A DNA stretch of 5,139 nt from positions 1 to 5,139 of the forward strand of contig DASPLX010000008.1 of NCBI GenBank assembly GCA_035627375.1. Reading direction: 5' to 3'. Below are positions 4,284-5,139 of the stretch, in pieces; the first letter of the stretch is position 1; the number at the start of each line of letters is the position of its first letter. This stretch comes from DASPLX01 sp035627375. GTDB lineage: Bacteria; Pseudomonadota; Gammaproteobacteria; Burkholderiales; Burkholderiaceae_D. The position numbers and the translations under genes were made by a program. The notes under the pieces were generated by a model. The model ran no database searches. It worked only from the letters and a program-made list of their open reading frames with translations, and was not told where the DNA came from.

Positions 4284-5139
4284 GATTCATCTCCCTCCTC
4301 TCCGTTACCCCTATCCTCCGCAGCCAGTTCCCGCGCTCGACGCGCCAGCGGAACAAGCCGACCTTGAACACCTCTTCCAGCATCATGACGGCCACCACCG
4401 CCGGCAAGGACCAATGCAGCACCAGCGCGGCGAGCGCCACCAGCGGCACGTTCACCAGCCACATCGAACACAGGTCGACATAGAACAGCCATGCCGAATC
4501 GTTGCCGCTGCGCAGGATGCCGAGCGTGACCATGGTGTTGTGGGCGCGCGCGCCGAAACCGATGCACAGCATGCTCAACGCATGCAGCGCGGGATCGTGC
4601 AGCTCGGGCGCGATCGGGCCGATCAGCCAGCCGCCCGCACGCACCGCCTGGACCAGCAAGGCCAGCGACAGGCCGGCCAGCAGCGACGCCTGCGTCACCA
4701 GGCGCAGCATGCGGCGCGCGCCGGCGCGGGCTTCCTCGAAGGCCGAACGGCCGAGCGCGTGGCCGAGCAGGATGCCGGTGGCGATGGCGCAGCCGACCAC
4801 CGCGCTGATCATCACGCCGTCGATCGGCAGGATCAGGTTGTAGGCCGCCAGCGGCAGCTCGCCCATGCGGCTGATGATGAGCGCGCTGGCGAGCATGCCG
4901 CCGGCCCAGGCGACTTCCTTGAGCATGAGCGGCGCGGAACTCCGCAACACGAGACGCGCATCGCGGCGGCGCGCGCCGGCATGCAGCCGCGACAACGGCC
5001 CCGGCTTGAGCGCCGCCAGCAGCACCAGCATCTCGAACACGCGCGCGAGCGTGGTGTTGACGGCGGCGGCGGGAATGCCCAGGGCAGGCGTCAGCGCCGT
5101 GCCGTTGATGAACAGCAGGTTCAACACCGTATTGAGCGC
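4276..5139 (-). CDS. MATE-family multidrug/sodium antiporter, 5' end outside window
   Basis: This is the C-terminal 287 residues of an inner-membrane MATE (multi-antimicrobial extrusion) transporter. These proteins have 12 helices and about 450 residues, and export cationic drugs or metabolites in exchange for Na+ or H+. The frame stays open to the window edge (A-L-N-T-V-L-N-L-L-F-I-N-G), and that segment matches the middle of MATE proteins, so the GTG at 5127-5125 is not the start. About seven or eight hydrophobic segments are visible, with a basic cytoplasmic loop G-A-R-R-R-D-A-R. The C-terminal signature T-L-G-I-L-R-S-G-N-D-S-A, D-L-C-S-M-W-L-V-N-V-P-L and L-E-E-V-F-K-V-G-L-F-R-W-R is strongly typical of the family. 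The substrate cannot be named. Its last codons overlap the esterase start (ATGACTGA), giving a transporter-esterase gene pair. Confidence 0.92.
   Translation of the reverse strand, partial: ALNTVLNLLFINGTALTPALGIPAAAVNTTLARVFEMLVLLAALKPGPLSRLHAGARRRDARLVLRSSAPLMLKEVAWAGGMLASALIISRMGELPLAAYNLILPIDGVMISAVVGCAIATGILLGHALGRSAFEEARAGARRMLRLVTQASLLAGLSLALLVQAVRAGGWLIGPIAPELHDPALHALSMLCIGFGARAHNTMVTLGILRSGNDSAWLFYVDLCSMWLVNVPLVALAALVLHWSLPAVVAVMMLEEVFKVGLFRWRVERGNWLRRIGVTERREMNHD
4291..4299 (-). promoter_or_regulatory. Ribosome binding site of the esterase gene
   Basis: Read on the minus strand, AGGAGGGAG lies at 4299-4291, 7 to 10 bases before the ATG at 4283-4281. This strong site selects that start over the in-frame ATG four codons later. 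It lies inside the last codons of the MATE gene. Confidence 0.75.

Overview
The window is GC-rich, densely coding DNA from a Gram-negative bacterium. Three things point to a betaproteobacterium of the Burkholderiales, most plausibly Oxalobacteraceae (Massilia/Duganella/Janthinobacterium type): the base composition, the ExbD sequence, and the gene types. This placement comes from general resemblance and was not checked against a database.

Left part (1-1449, + strand). The window opens inside an exbD gene, the TonB-system proton-channel subunit, which ends at 385 and is closed by a clean intrinsic terminator (407-433). An extended -10 promoter (435-443) directly abuts that terminator and probably drives a GNAT acetyltransferase closely resembling E. 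coli YhhY/AaaT (486-1007). A 160-bp gap follows, with a possible TATATT -10 and a repeated CGTACAA motif. Then comes a 93-residue orphan protein with a strong Shine-Dalgarno site and a very basic C-terminus (1168-1449).

Middle part (1450-3286, + strand). A 235-bp gap carries an imperfect second copy of the exbD tail plus promoter: an exact 17-nt repeat of the last exbD codons, followed by a near-identical 16-nt extended -10 block. This copy lacks the terminator hairpin. It precedes a putative three-gene operon of a 133-residue helical protein of unknown function, an AraC-type regulator with an atypical N-terminal domain, and a VOC (glyoxalase-fold) protein. The VOC gene starts inside the regulator gene (29-bp overlap). 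The duplicated junction suggests that the acetyltransferase and the 93-residue gene sit in a segment inserted or duplicated next to exbD.

Right part (3306-5139, - strand, convergent). A MATE-family drug/sodium antiporter, whose 5' end lies beyond the window, is followed with an 8-bp overlap by an exported alpha/beta-hydrolase of the putative esterase (esterase D/Fes-like) family. The two are probably one translationally coupled transcript.

Most of the window is ordinary accessory chromosome. I see no RNA genes, CRISPR array, transposase or phage genes. The strongest unexplained signal is the duplicated exbD-tail/promoter junction. The two orphan small proteins come next.
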